Below are positions 11,278 through 21,800 of a DNA stretch of 64,000 nucleotides, piece by piece. The translations under genes and the position numbers were made by a program. The notes under the pieces were generated by a model, which saw nothing but the letters and a program-made list of their open reading frames with translations, did not search any database and had not been told where the DNA came from. The number at the start of each line of letters is the position of its first letter. The first letter of the stretch is position 1. This DNA comes from Bimastos eiseni (lineage: Eukaryota; Annelida; Clitellata; Crassiclitellata; Lumbricidae). The stretch spans positions 37,845,645 through 37,909,644 of the forward strand of contig OY365807.1 in NCBI GenBank assembly GCA_959347315.1. The letters run 5' to 3'.

Positions 11278-11473
11278 ATGCCAAAGGCATTCCTTGTCAA
11301 CAAGAAGAAGAGGCAGAGCTGTGGCTACGTTGAATTACGCGTTGAGCCGACGAGAAGTAAGAACGACCGATCATCTATAGACGACGAGGTCTACAAAGAC
11401 GACGATATCGACCGATGCAAAGCAAACGGAGGCGGTCAATTCGAAACGGTGCGAGGTCATACAACCAAAGCAG
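11278..11473 (+). CDS. snail: Snail exon 1 (SNAG domain)
   Basis: ATG at 11278 begins [21 protein letters not shown] must be N-terminal to work, so this fixes the start although the frame stays open upstream. Donor CAG|GTTGGT is not ideal, but it leaves one base (G) that joins GC of exon 2 as Gly. Confidence 0.9.
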
Positions 11474-14472
11474 GTTGGTGTTTTCAGTTCAGTTCAATTT
11501 AATTCATTTTTGTGAAAAAGCTGTGGTAAAAAACACAGAAACAACAATTATTTATCATCAGTCAGCAAAAGAGGACCCAGCAAGAATAATTATTAGTACC
11601 GCTAGGTATATATATATATTGTGACGATCTGGGGGTACTATTAAGGTCGTAGGCCGTAGGATATGGGCAGGGTGAACTCGATGTACAACGGGGTGCTAAC
11701 CATCCCTTCATTTCTCGATGGGATTGGCGGTAGGCGGTGGTCGGTATATGTAGTGAGTTGGGTGTTAGGGTTTACAGCGGGCAGATGTTCGTTAGTAAGC
11801 TAGGCTCTGTCTCGCGTTTGTATTTCTATAGATAAGTTAGTGTTATTCTGCATTGGCGAAGTGGGCTCACGTGAAGTCTGTTTTTCGGCGACATTGCATC
11901 TATTGTTGAACTTTGTTCTGCCTGGTCGGTTGTCTGTCGCGTGGAGCGCCAGTGTGCCGCTTGTTGGTTGCCTGTATCGTTCCTTTTCGAGCTACACGTG
12001 TTGTACGATATAATCCTACTCTATTCTCTAAATGATTAAATGAACCGTATCTACTCCGAGACGGAAAACGAATCAATTTAGTGTTACTTGATTAACTGTT
12101 GCATCACGGGACGCAACAATATATATATATATATATATACATTTATATATACAGTGTGGGTCAGCATATAAATGGTCCGACTTTGCAGGAAAATAAATCC
12201 GTCAATATTTGAAAGTTATTTATAATTAATGCATCAAATTAAAGGTATTTCACATTATTAGTAATTTTCAAAAACATTCGTTATTTCAGCTTTAACCTTC
12301 GTGGCGCAAGTCGTGAAATGACAAGTCGTCGTTTTTTAGTGACTAGCTAATGAAAAAGTCATGACAATGTTAACAGTAAATCAATTGTGACTGCATACAT
12401 ATTCGCACGCACGCATTTCATGATATATCATTTCCTCTTGATTTCAATAAATAGGAACCAGATTTTCGACATAGTTATATATATATATATATACTATTTT
12501 GTGTGACCGTAAGGATGCCTGTCTATGCATGTATACGTCTATGTAGATATTTCTCATTTTATTAATATTTATTTGTGGTTTTGTTGAAATAAGAACGTAA
12601 GGAATAATATATATTTATTCCTATACGTTATTATTTATTCTCTTTGTCGTTGTATTTTATTCGTTACACAACATTAAATTTTGTCGTTTGATGTCATCTG
12701 TAGGCCTAGATTGGTCGCAGTATGTCAGTGAAGAGGAGGAAAGTAGAGGCACCGCCAGGCGCTGCATTGGTTTCGGTTCGATTCCAACTGAAAAGAAGGA
12801 ACGTGCAGAGGACTTTTACAACTCATCCTCGCTATGCACGAATCCTCTAATAAACTGGAAAGAAACAGGAAGGCTCCAGGAATCGCTAAGCGGAGAAGGA
12901 GGACGAGCAATAGGAGGAGAAGGACGAGGACGAGGAGGAGGAGGAGGAGGAGAGGCAGACATCATTCGCTTTACTGGAATAGTACAACACGACAGCGAAG
13001 ACTCACCGCTAGACAACGACTACAGCAATGATGATGACGACGACGAAGATGTTGATGACGATGAACGAATTTGCGTTGGCGGAGTCATACAGAACGAGGA
13101 GAAAGTCTGTTGCTGGCGGTCAGTGCCACTCCAACGGAGGACGAATTCCTTCGATCAGAATCAGAGGAAGACGGAAGAGGTGGATGAGGAGAAGGCACTG
13201 ACCTGTTATAAGATCAATCCTTTCGTCAACTGCCCTCCGCTCACTCCGGACGTGGACACCAATCGGTGAGTTTTGAATTGATAGAAGAATGGAAGAGTTA
13301 TAGGATGAATTGCAATCTAACGCATTCTCAATTTCAATGCACTTCATTGATACTGGATCTGTTAAGAAGAATGGACATTGCTTTGATTGCTTTAATTCAA
13401 TATAATATCGACGTATCACAGCATTGTTTCTGGATAAATCGTAAAGTATCTGAGAATTTATAAAACAAGGTTTACAGCACAATAGAGGAGCTCTCTGCGT
13501 TGCTCCGCATATATAGGATACTGAGGGAAAATGAGCACAGAAGTAACAAAACGCCTTAAAACAGTCATGTATGTCGCTAAACATTATGACAGCAAATATT
13601 AACATTTTTGTGAAACCAGGCTTTATCCGAAGATGAAGACATCTGCTTTAGCACCCGGAGACATCATCCGCATTCCTCTCAACAACAGCATCAGTCACAA
13701 CAGCAACAACAATGTCAACGGTGCCCAGGTACCTCATGGTTCACCAATAAACGAATCCCTGGTAATTCCGAGACCGGACCAACCGTACCATCTTCAGACC
13801 GAAATCCATGTGACTGATCTCTACCTGCGCCATCGCTACCTAAGCTTTCCCTGTCCCCCTCGACCGACGCTTAGGGACAGAGATTGGCAGCAGGGAGCGA
13901 CGCTCTTCGAAATTGGCAACGACGAGCGACATCTGTTGGAACTGAGTTACAGCTCTGCTGGAGCACCTATTGCGACAAGGCAGATGCCCGGGTGCATCGA
14001 CGGGGTACTGCCCTCGTCGAAGAAGCTCATACGCCTTCCGGCTCCGCGGTTTCAGTGCACGAGCTGTCAGAAGAGCTATTCGACGCTGAACGGTCTGTCT
14101 AAACACAGGGAGTTCCACTGTCCGTCCGGAGGTCAACCGCGCCAGGAGTACCACTGCCACCAGTGCGACAAGATCTACACGTCCGTCAGCGCTCTCAAGA
14201 TGCACATACGCACGCACACGCTGCCATGTCGCTGCAAGCTGTGCGGAAAGGCCTTTTCGAGACCTTGGCTGCTGCAGGGCCACCTGAGAACTCACACGGG
14301 GGAGAAACCGTTCCAGTGTAACCACTGCGGACGAGCATTCGCCGACCGATCGAACCTCAGGGCGCATCTACAGACACACTACGAAGTGAAACAGTACAAC
14401 TGTCCCACATGTCATAAGACTTTCTCTAGGATGTCGTTACTACTCAAACACCAACACAACTCATGCATTTAG
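11278..14472 (+). CDS. snail: Snail-family zinc-finger transcriptional repressor (3 exons, complete)
   Basis: Spliced from 11278-11473, 12704-13265 and 13620-14472: 1611 bases, 536 residues plus stop. Junction phases match (1 then 2). Residues 1-9, MPKAFLVNK, are the SNAG repression domain at the extreme N-terminus, which in this family recruits LSD1/CoREST-type co-repressors. A long linker includes a Gly-rich run (about 130-150) and an acidic run [12 protein letters not shown] (about 174-187). Five zinc fingers fill 399-535: ligands C399/C402/H415/H419, C432/C435/H448/H452, C458/C461/H474/H478, C486/C489/H502/H506 and a C2HC finger C514/C517/H530/C535. [19 protein letters not shown] and [13 protein letters not shown] are Snail signatures; the last finger [11 protein letters not shown] fits Snail rather than Scratch. 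It is expected to bind E-boxes (CAGGTG) in the nucleus and act in mesoderm/EMT programmes. It is longer than most Snail proteins (about 260-390 residues) because of the linker; I saw no obvious PxDLS CtBP motif. Confidence 0.95.
11620..12118 (+). mobile_element. Probable solo LTR in Snail intron 1
   Basis: 499 bp starting TGTGACGATCTGGGGG and ending GCATCACGGGACGCAACA, that is TG...CA. It is inserted into a TA microsatellite; ATAT lies on both sides, so a 4-bp duplication is possible but cannot be proved inside a TA run. Near the 3' end AATGATTAAATGAACC looks like a degraded polyadenylation region. No gag, protease or RT sequence is present, so it would be a solo LTR, most like Ty3/gypsy in end sequence. 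Confidence 0.6.
12119..12140. repeat. TA microsatellite
   Basis: Pure TA run directly right of the probable LTR, continuous in type with the TA run to its left (11608-11619). Confidence 0.9.
12704..13265 (+). CDS. snail: Snail exon 2 (linker region)
   Basis: Acceptor CATCTGTAG before 12704; donor TCG|GTGAGT after 13265. Reads [12 protein letters not shown], then Gly/Arg-rich and acidic runs, ending [18 protein letters not shown] plus two bases of Arg. No zinc finger is in this exon. The acceptor AG lies inside a TAGGCCTA octamer. Confidence 0.88.
13266..13619 (+). other. Snail intron 2
   Basis: 354-base intron with GTGAGT donor and ACCAG acceptor; the open frame on the opposite strand across it is a shadow of exon 2. 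Nothing else seen. Confidence 0.8.
13620..14472 (+). CDS. snail: Snail exon 3 (five zinc fingers)
   Basis: Acceptor AAACCAG before 13620; the first base completes Arg253. All five fingers and the stop TAG at 14470-14472 are in this one exon. GC-rich and CpG-rich compared with the flanks. Confidence 0.95.
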
Positions 14473-14872
14473 CTTCTACGTAGGCCTATACGCGCGCATA
14501 CATACATAACTACATACCTATATAAATACATAAATACATAAATACATAACTACATACCTATATAAATACATAAATACATAAATACATACCTATATAAAAA
14601 CATACATACATACATACATACATAAATGCATACCTATATAAATACATACCTATATAAATACATAAATACATACCTATATAAATACATACATAAATACAAA
14701 CCTATATAAATACATACATACATACATAAATACATACCTATATAGATACGTACGTACGTATGTACATACATAAATAATACATACATACGTACGTACGTAC
14801 GTACATACGTACATACGTACGTACGTACATGCACACACGCATATATACATGCATACATAACCTACATACATG
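14473..14872. repeat. ACATA/ACGTA-type microsatellite in the Snail 3' flank
   Basis: Imperfect (CATA)n, (TATAAATA)n and (ACGT)n runs beginning about 30 bases after the Snail stop codon, so most of it probably lies in the 3' UTR. Poly-Tyr/Val/Met frames on the minus strand are artefacts. Confidence 0.9.
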
Positions 14873-15016
14873 CATTGTTATGTTGACACATGTAGCTGTT
14901 ATTAATTATTCAAAAATTCAAAATTACAAGAACTTGTTCGAGCTGATTAAGTTACATTAATTAACTAACGATTGAATATCGACTGTTGAAATTTTTTATT
15001 GAATTAGTATGATGAA

Positions 15017-15022
15017 AATAAA
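15017..15022 (+). terminator. Possible Snail polyadenylation signal
   Basis: AATAAA 545 bases after the stop codon, the first exact copy on the + strand that I saw downstream. Position is plausible but untested. Confidence 0.35.
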
Positions 15023-15339
15023 ATCCATCGTATGAATTCTTCGTCTTTAGAAAATTATACGAATCCCAAAACTTCTAAAGTGTTGTGTAAAACAGGTTCT
15101 TGATTCTCAGGCCTATACAGACAGACACGCATTATTGCGTCCAACCGTCGCTCGTAGAAGTTATACATATATTGTATATACGTAAACAATAGTAGGCCTA
15201 ATAGCATGAGTCGTGGAGATTACGATTACGACACGATTACGATCCAGAACCTGGCCTGTGTAATAATTTATACTCCTTTGAGCATTGAAAATTGAGTCCA
15301 ACTGTGGCTGGTATACACGGTTGTATTTTGGTTGACACT

Positions 15340-15480
15340 TGGCAGTCACGTAGGATAATGGATGACACACTGTCGTGCAACGCTGAGGAACCGAGTTCGA
15401 TTTCCGTATGCGCGTAAGGTTGACCAGTCCTTTCACTAGGCGGTGAGTCGGTGGCATTGATGAATTAGATGCATAACGGA
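15340..15480 (+). mobile_element. Possible tRNA-derived SINE fragment
   Basis: GTAGGATAATGGAT near 15351 resembles an A box and GAGTTCGATTTCC near 15393 is a good B box, at tRNA-like spacing. No clear cloverleaf, body boundary or duplication. Confidence 0.4.
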
Positions 15481-15607
15481 ATGGGCGCCTTGCATGGCTG
15501 CGGACATACTGCGGCCTGTCAGTTTGAAATTAAGCGATAATTATTCTTATTATTATTAGAATAACAATGCACTGAAGAAGTACTGCCGAATATCCAATAG
15601 GCCTATA

Positions 15608-15628
15608 TATATATATATATATATATCC
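15608..15628. repeat. TA microsatellite
   Basis: Pure TA run of about 20 bases directly after a TAGGCCTA octamer. Confidence 0.9.
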
Positions 15629-15844
15629 CTGCAGAGCATTTCACCAGATATTCGAAACACGACTTACACCTAATAGCACGGTTGTTATAGAAGTGAGACA
15701 CCAATAACGGACAGCATTTATTGTCTGAAATCGCGACGGATATAATTGTCATGGACAACTATTAGATATTTCCCAATCGGGGATTTGCAACATCAAAACG
15801 CGGCTTCACGCCTGCCGCCACGGTACCACTGCTAAACATAATGC

Positions 15845-16160
15845 CGGTCGGTGAGTCAGTCGGTCTCTTCGTCGGTGAGACGGACGGTCAGTGAGTCAGT
15901 CGGTTGGTTAGTCGGTCGGTCGGTGAGTCGGTCGGTCAGTGAGTTGGTCGGTCGGTGGGTCGGTGAGTCAGTCGGTGAGTGAATCGGTCGGTCGGTGAAT
16001 CGGTCGGTCGGTTGGTCGGTGAGACGGCCGGTCAGTAAGTCGGTCGATCGGTGAATCGGTCGGTCGGTCTGTCGGTCGGTCGGTCTGTCGGTCAGTCGGT
16101 ATGTGAGTCGGTCGGCCGGTAAGTCGGTCGGTCGGTGAGTCAGTCGGTCGATCGGTGGTT
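15845..16160. repeat. GTCG/GTGA tetranucleotide array
   Basis: Degenerate array of GTCG with GTGA, GTCA, GTTG and GTCT variants. All in-frame reading gives Thr-Asp-Arg-Pro repeats on the minus strand and is not regarded as coding. Confidence 0.93.
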
Positions 16161-17845
16161 AGAGACTGATAGGTCGTCAATCCGAACGTTGTCGTCATTA
16201 GCATATGAGAATGAACATCGACACGCAGTGTGGAACGAAAGAGAGACTGTCATAGGACTGTATCGCCAAGTCTTTGCTATGGGCTGATTGTAATGTGATG
16301 CCATGTGATACAATTTAATTAAATGAAATATGCAAATATCAAAATTCCGCACAACAGCTGAATCAGGTTTAACAGTTTTACAACTATTACCAGCGTAATA
16401 AATTATCAGATTCACAAGTCTGACCAAGTTGATGAAGCCAGCCTAAGTGCCAGGTCAGAATGCGGGCATATGTGATTGTGACGTGTTTCAATTTAGTCAA
16501 TGTAGACTTATAACATCTAAACACATTCACTCGTTGGACAAACTGTAAGAACTGTGGAGCTGTAAGTTTATTATAGACCTAGTCACACTCAGAAAATTTC
16601 TAATGTCTACGTTCAGCAGTCCAAACATTGGCCTTATAAATGCTAGACACATGGCAAGCGTTTCGATTGTTTCAATGTTGATCTTTCAAGACCTGATGAA
16701 ACGTGGAATGGATGAGCGGACTGTATGCAATTCGCCAAAAATACTTGCAGATTTAACCACTTCTACATGCGTAAGCATCGAATCCTACCGCATCCAATGT
16801 GAGAAAGATTGGCCCTTCAACTGCGCTGCTCTGAGCTGTATGTACGGGGCTTAGAACGACAGCCATCGAGGCTCAGCGACCTGCATCCAGTAGGACCTGT
16901 TGATGGGCAAGGGAACATGTCCAGTGCGTGGTCAGTGACTGACCCACTGGACGTCATGATTCCCAATAAATGTGCAAATTCTAAATAACTGGCATTATTA
17001 GAAGGCAATTAGTCTGTCAGTGTCGAGAGTCGGTGACGTGAGACTGACTGGCGAGCGCTAAGTCGCTGGATTATCGTCGCGTTGTGGAGAGAGAATTAAT
17101 CCAGAAGAGATGATCATTAGAGTTTATTGTCAGAAAGCGGAAGAGGAGGTTGATGCACTTGCAACTCAGCGAAGCCACAACCAAATGCCACCAGAGTCTG
17201 CTATGGCACGATCAGAATCCAATGAAAGAAAAATGTGATGCTTATGTAGGCTATTCATGCGTATACGTTTATACCAGAAGAAAGTATAACATGCAACACA
17301 ACGCATCTTTTATAAAAATTTATAGCGCAGAATAGCGCATCAAAATATAACTACTGTATAGGCTACATCAAGATTTACAACGTTACTGTTATTGTTATCA
17401 TCATCGTTGTTGTGTCATCGTTATCGTTATCGTGGTTGTTGTCATCGTCATCAACGAAACTATATCATTATTGTCATAGCAAACGATTAACTGATAATTA
17501 GCATTAATAGCAGAGTCACATTATGATTCGATAATAACCTTAAAGTTGCTTAGCCCTAGGTTTCTAAAATTCACTCACTTAGCGTCTGTAGATTCTTTAT
17601 CATGCAGGAGAATATATGTGGCCATGTTGTGGAACTAAAATATCTATAGGAAGCAATCCTTGTGGCTTAAATGTGGGCTTATGTTATCACAAAGTGATGC
17701 ATTTTCATTGCAAGCAGTGTATAGTCGTCTGGAATTCTGCACCTCACATTATCGCTTTATCTCGATGGGATTTGAACTGTGACCATCCATGGACAAGGAA
17801 TTGAACTTCCAGAGCATTCAGGAAGACTGAAGACTATAGGTCAAA
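16161..17845. other. Intergenic DNA, no gene supported
   Basis: Open frames at 16603-16854 and 17616-17804 lack recognisable motifs, splice context or composition typical of the nearby exons. A GTT/ATC-rich low-complexity stretch is at about 17385-17460. Confidence 0.5.
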
Positions 17846-17935
17846 CGTGTATGTGTGTGTATGTATGTGTGTGTGTATGTGTGTATGTATGTATGTGTGT
17901 ATGTATGTATCTATGTATCCATGTATCTATAGTGT
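17846..17935. repeat. TG/TATG microsatellite
   Basis: Mixed (GTAT)n and (TG)n on the + strand. Confidence 0.95.
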
Positions 17936-19589
17936 ACGTGCTGCAAGATTTCTCTGGAAGTTGCGTGAATCAGAGTTATTATAGTCTGGAAGCTGAATTT
18001 AGAACAACTTACTTGACGAGACGCTATTTAAATCTATGATTGCGACTACACATTGATGGTTACACAGTAACCAGACATAACTTCTTACGGAGTATACAGA
18101 GGAGGGAGAATGCGAGCATCTCAACACCAGCATTTAGCCTGTTAGCATGAGAAAGTGCGTGTGGAGATGCGTTTCCTGTCGATTGCTATCAGAATTTTGA
18201 CACCGTTCACTTGCTCCTGTTACCATTAGATTGTAGCCATATTATCGTCGATCACCATTGCCCGTCTTGGGCCCTGAGGCCCGCAGCTGGGCAGAACCTC
18301 TGCTAGGCAGGGTGACTGTACCACCCGCTGTCATCAGAGTCACGAGTAGACAACCCCCCCGGTGCACCTGGTCCTCTACAGGTCAGCGGTGGACGAAATA
18401 ACGGTTCCGTCATTTGGCGCTGACGTGTCAGACGGCAAGAGAACGGCGGATGTACGAGCGTTTAAGACGGGACTTTACAGGAAGGAGGAAGGCTATGTGC
18501 CGCCGATGGAAGCATTGATTACGAGAGACATGCCCTAAGAAAACAAAACGTTTAACGCATGGACAATTTCACTTTTTAACGCAAATGTAGACGAACTGTA
18601 AAGTTTAAATTATTAACACATCTGCGAGTCTCTAGACATGTAATCAGATGCGAGTTATTGTTGCTGAATTCAGATCGTGTTGAAAAATATTCGATCGAAC
18701 AAGGTTTACGTAGGGTAGGATATTGAATGCGTGCACTCTTTGTTCCATTATAATATTTAAAATGTAGCCTTAGTTATCAGTCCTAAGAAAATTTCTCAGT
18801 TTTGTGAGTTATGCATAAGACGCTCTATTAAGTATTCTGATGCATATGTGTAGGCCTAATTATGCAAAGGTCTACACTGGAGGTGGCAGATCTACATCTT
18901 ACCAGTCCTCCGTTTTGGCTCTTCGATCCTTCGTTGGCGGATATCGGATCTTTTTTCGATGTTGCTCTAATCGAATATCAAATCCATTATAATAAAATCC
19001 AATGCATTCCAATATATCTAATCCTGTTCAATCTAATCCAATCCAATCCAATGCAGAAAATGTAACTTCAATAATTCATTAATAGTGATAACGTAAAGAT
19101 CATTAAAATATAATTTTCACTTGCATTTACAATGAGCTCATTTATAGGGGGTCTGCAGGATTTTCCTTAGGGTATCTCTTAGAAGGCAGAGCAACCACAA
19201 AGTTTTCATGGCTCATTGTGAACCCGAATGACGAAAAGGGATTGTCAAACAATCGCTGAGTCAAACAGTAGGCTTCTAGGGCTGATCGCCTCCACGATCG
19301 GCGATTTCTAACTCGGAAAAGTAGTCAATATAGGACTTTTGTTCAGAAAGAATCACATGGAGTTTCTACAAGGCGAGCGATTTTCCTTGAGAGCAGCTTA
19401 TGTCTATTTTTGCTAATGTTAATTAGTTTTCTGGCGGTCAAAAGCTGACAGATCCCATATCCTCAAAGCTCTCCCATTGGTAAGGCTCCTGGAGTAACCT
19501 ATACAGGAGACGATGAACATCTATACATCTCTTATTTCTTTCTTTTACTTATGCTGAAATTTGATATTGCCCCTTCTTCCAGCAATTTC
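17936..19589. other. Intergenic DNA, no gene supported
   Basis: A C-rich patch near 18350 and an AATCC/ATTCC-rich patch at 18970-19060. Nothing with recognisable coding or mobile-element structure. Confidence 0.5.
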
Positions 19590-19765
19590 GCTCAGAAGTG
19601 CACACGCCTCGACGGCGCAATTGCAATTGTACTGCAGAGCAATTGTGCGCGAAGGACTTGCTTAAGGTCCTTACACAGTGACGCCCCTGACGAGGGTCGA
19701 ACCCGCTCACTTAGCGCACACTCAGCGTTACGGGCCGACCGCTCTAACCAACCGGCTTACGGGAG
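19590..19765 (-). mobile_element. tRNA-derived SINE, copy 1
   Basis: On the minus strand: an A-box region GGTTAGAGCGGTCGGCC, then B-box GGGTTCGACCC, then a conserved body with GCAATTGTACTGCAGAGC-like sequence. The same order is found at 20028-20258, with roughly four fifths of bases matching by eye. Confidence 0.8.
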
Positions 19766-19802
19766 TTTACGCCACTTCAGAGGGTTCCTCCTGCCTTCCA
19801 GA

Positions 19803-19985
19803 AGCTTCCTGGGTTTTACGCCACTCCAAAGGCTCAGCAGGTGAAGAGGAAATCTACTAGCAACAAACATGGGCTATACAGACACGATCGAGCAAACCCC
19901 ATGAGGTACGGTTTTTAGGCCATAGACCCACGGGGACGCTTGTTTACAAGGGACTAGTAACCCACAATCATAGGCGGTTTTCTTC
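19803..19985. repeat. Dispersed repeat, copy 1
   Basis: Starts near GGGTTTTACGCCACTCC and shares GGCTCAGCAGGTGAAGAGG, GAGCAAACCCC and GGTTTTTAGGCCATAGAC with 21642-21800 in the same orientation. Family not recognised; it directly follows a SINE. Confidence 0.75.
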
Positions 19986-20027
19986 CCGCCAACGATACAC
20001 GCTATAGAGTTAGCCTGAATTATACAA

Positions 20028-20258
20028 TACAATACAACTGTTATTTGATAAAGCCCTTCTTACACTTAAATTAATCAAGTTCAGAAGTGCACACACGTCT
20101 CGACGGCGCAACTGCAGTTGTAATGCAGAGCAATTGTGTGCGAAGGACTTGCTCAAGGTCCCTACACAGTGACGCTCCGGACGTGAGTCGAACCCGCTCA
20201 TTCAGCGCACACTGAACGTTACGGACCGACCGCTCTAACCGCTCTGCCGCCATGCCAC
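20028..20258 (-). mobile_element. tRNA-derived SINE, copy 2, with TTGTA tail
   Basis: On the minus strand: GGCAGAGCGGTTAGAGCGG (A-box region), GGGTTCGACTC (B box), a body shared with copy 1, and a tail of (TTGTA)n at 20024-20040. The head is tRNA-like, the body is not. Confidence 0.85.
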
Positions 20259-20344
20259 ACCGTTAGGTATGGGACTAATATGCCAGGTTATAATCAAGGC
20301 CTATCAATTAAAAGAAATAATTTTATTATTGCAGTCAATAATAT

Positions 20345-20400
20345 GGCGGCGTTGGTCGTGGCGGCGGCGGCGGCGACGATGACGATGATACATTCTTCAA
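20345..20400. repeat. GGC/GAC trinucleotide stretch
   Basis: GGCGGCGTTGGTCGTGGCGG followed by GGCGACGATGACGATGAT, a short GC-rich triplet region just left of the 21-bp array. Confidence 0.8.
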
Positions 20401-20462
20401 CATTGGCGTCGCTACCATTGAGGCGCAGAGGCGCGTGCCTCCCATGAGCTTAGAATGAGGGT

Positions 20463-21345
20463 GTGGAAGAGGAGAGGGGCAGGGCGAAAGCGGAGAGTGT
20501 CAGGGCGAAAGAGGAGAGAGTCAGGGCGGAAGAGGAGAGAGCCAGGGCGGAAGATGAGAGAGCCAGGGCGGAAGAGGAGAGAGTCAGGGCGGAAGAGGAG
20601 AGAGTCAGGGCGGAAGAGGAGAGAGCCAGGGCGGAAGAGGAGAGAGCCAGGGCGAAAGCGGAGAGAGCCAGGGCGAAAGCGGAGAGAGCCAGGGCGGAAG
20701 AGGAGAGAGTCAGGGCGGAAGAGGAGAGAGCCAGGGCGGAAGAGGAGAGAGTCAGGGCGGAAGAGGAGAGAGTCAGGGCGGAAGAGGAGAGGGTCAGGGC
20801 GGAAGAGGAGAGGGTCAGGGCGAAAGAGGAGAGAGTCAGGGCGGAAGCGGAGAGAGTCAGGGCGGAAGCGGAGAGAGTCAGGGCGGAAGCGGAGAGAGTC
20901 AGGGCGAAAGAGGAGAGGGTCAGGGCGGAAGAGGAGAGGGTCAGGGCGGAAGAGGAGAGGGTCAGGGCGGAAGAGGAGAGGGTCAGGGCGGAAGAGGAGA
21001 GGGTCAGGGCGGAAGAGGAGAGGGTCAGGGCGGAAGAGGAGAGGGTCAGGGCGGAAGAGGAGAGGGTCAGGGCGGAAGAGGAGAGGGTCAGGGCGGAAGA
21101 GGAGAGGGTCAGGGCGGAAGAGGAGAGGGTCAGGGCGGAAGAGGAGAGGGTCAGGGCGGAAGCGTAGAGGGTCAAGATGGAAGAGGAGAGGGTCAGGGCG
21201 GAAGAGGAGAGGGTCAGGGCGAACGAGGAGAGGGTCAGGGCGGAAGCGGAGAGGGTCAGGGTGGAAGAGGAGAGGATCAGAGCGGAAGCAGAGAGGTCAA
21301 GATGGAAGAGGAGAGGGTCAGGACGGAAGAGGAGATGGTTGGGAG
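20463..21345. repeat. 21-bp minisatellite, about 41 copies, open in several frames
   Basis: Tandem 21-base unit (purine-rich on +) with AGGGCGGAAGAGGAGAG as its core. Because 21 is a multiple of 3 and the unit has no stop, all + frames and a minus frame stay open: one reads EEERVRA heptads, another RKRRGSG, the minus strand LTLSSSA. The right end (from about 21165) is degenerate. No start context, splice sites or flanking conserved exon support translation, so I list it as a repeat; a coiled-coil exon cannot be excluded. Confidence 0.9.
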
Positions 21346-21641
21346 AAGCGATGAAACTTTTCTAGATCTGTAAATCACTGAATCAACAGATACTGCATAA
21401 ATCTATGAGAAAACTGCGACTTAAAGTATCAAGAAATACGAAGAAACGTTTGGTATTTCGTAAGACAATGTTTATTTACATATATTAGTCGACTCGAGAC
21501 CTCTCCTCCTCTATAGAAAACTTTAATGGCGCTCCCTCAGTTCCATGTTATGAGGTTGCCACTCTTTCCTTCTGATCTAGTCTTCTCTCCTCCTCCTTCT
21601 CACCCCTAGGGTCATTTCAGGACAAGAAAAAAAATTAGGGC
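21346..21641. other. Intergenic DNA
   Basis: No feature recognised apart from a TCTCCTCCT-rich patch. Confidence 0.5.
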
Positions 21642-21800
21642 TTACGGGGTTTTACGCCACTCCAGAGGCTCAGCAGGTGAAGAGGAAATCTACTGGTTAC
21701 TAACATAACTATACAGAAACGAACGAGCAAACCCCGTGAGCTATGGTTTTTAGGCCATAGACTCAAGCGGCAGCTTATTTACAGACAACTACTAACACAC
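21642..21800. repeat. Dispersed repeat, copy 2
   Basis: Direct-orientation relative of 19803-19985 (shared blocks listed there), about 1.84 kb away on the far side of the 21-bp array. Confidence 0.75.

Noticed and set aside
12152..12185. Mariner terminal repeat at CAGTGTGGGTCAGCAT
   Set aside because: It resembles mariner ends, but no matching inverted end, duplication or transposase was found nearby.
13840..14367. 175-residue minus-strand frame
   Set aside because: Shadow of the GC-rich Snail finger exon; the + strand carries unmistakable zinc-finger motifs.
14634..14871. Tyr/Val/Met-rich proteins on the minus strand
   Set aside because: Translation of the CATA/ACGT microsatellite in the Snail 3' flank.
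16603..16854. 83-residue frame as a gene
   Set aside because: No recognisable motif, no splice or promoter context, and length expected by chance.
20150..20255. tRNA gene on the minus strand
   Set aside because: It is the head of a SINE that shares its non-tRNA body with a second copy at 19590-19765.
20463..21365. Long open frames of 234-299 residues as protein-coding genes
   Set aside because: They result from a stop-free 21-bp tandem unit that keeps several frames open on both strands; no start context, splice sites or conserved flanking exon. Kept only as a lead.
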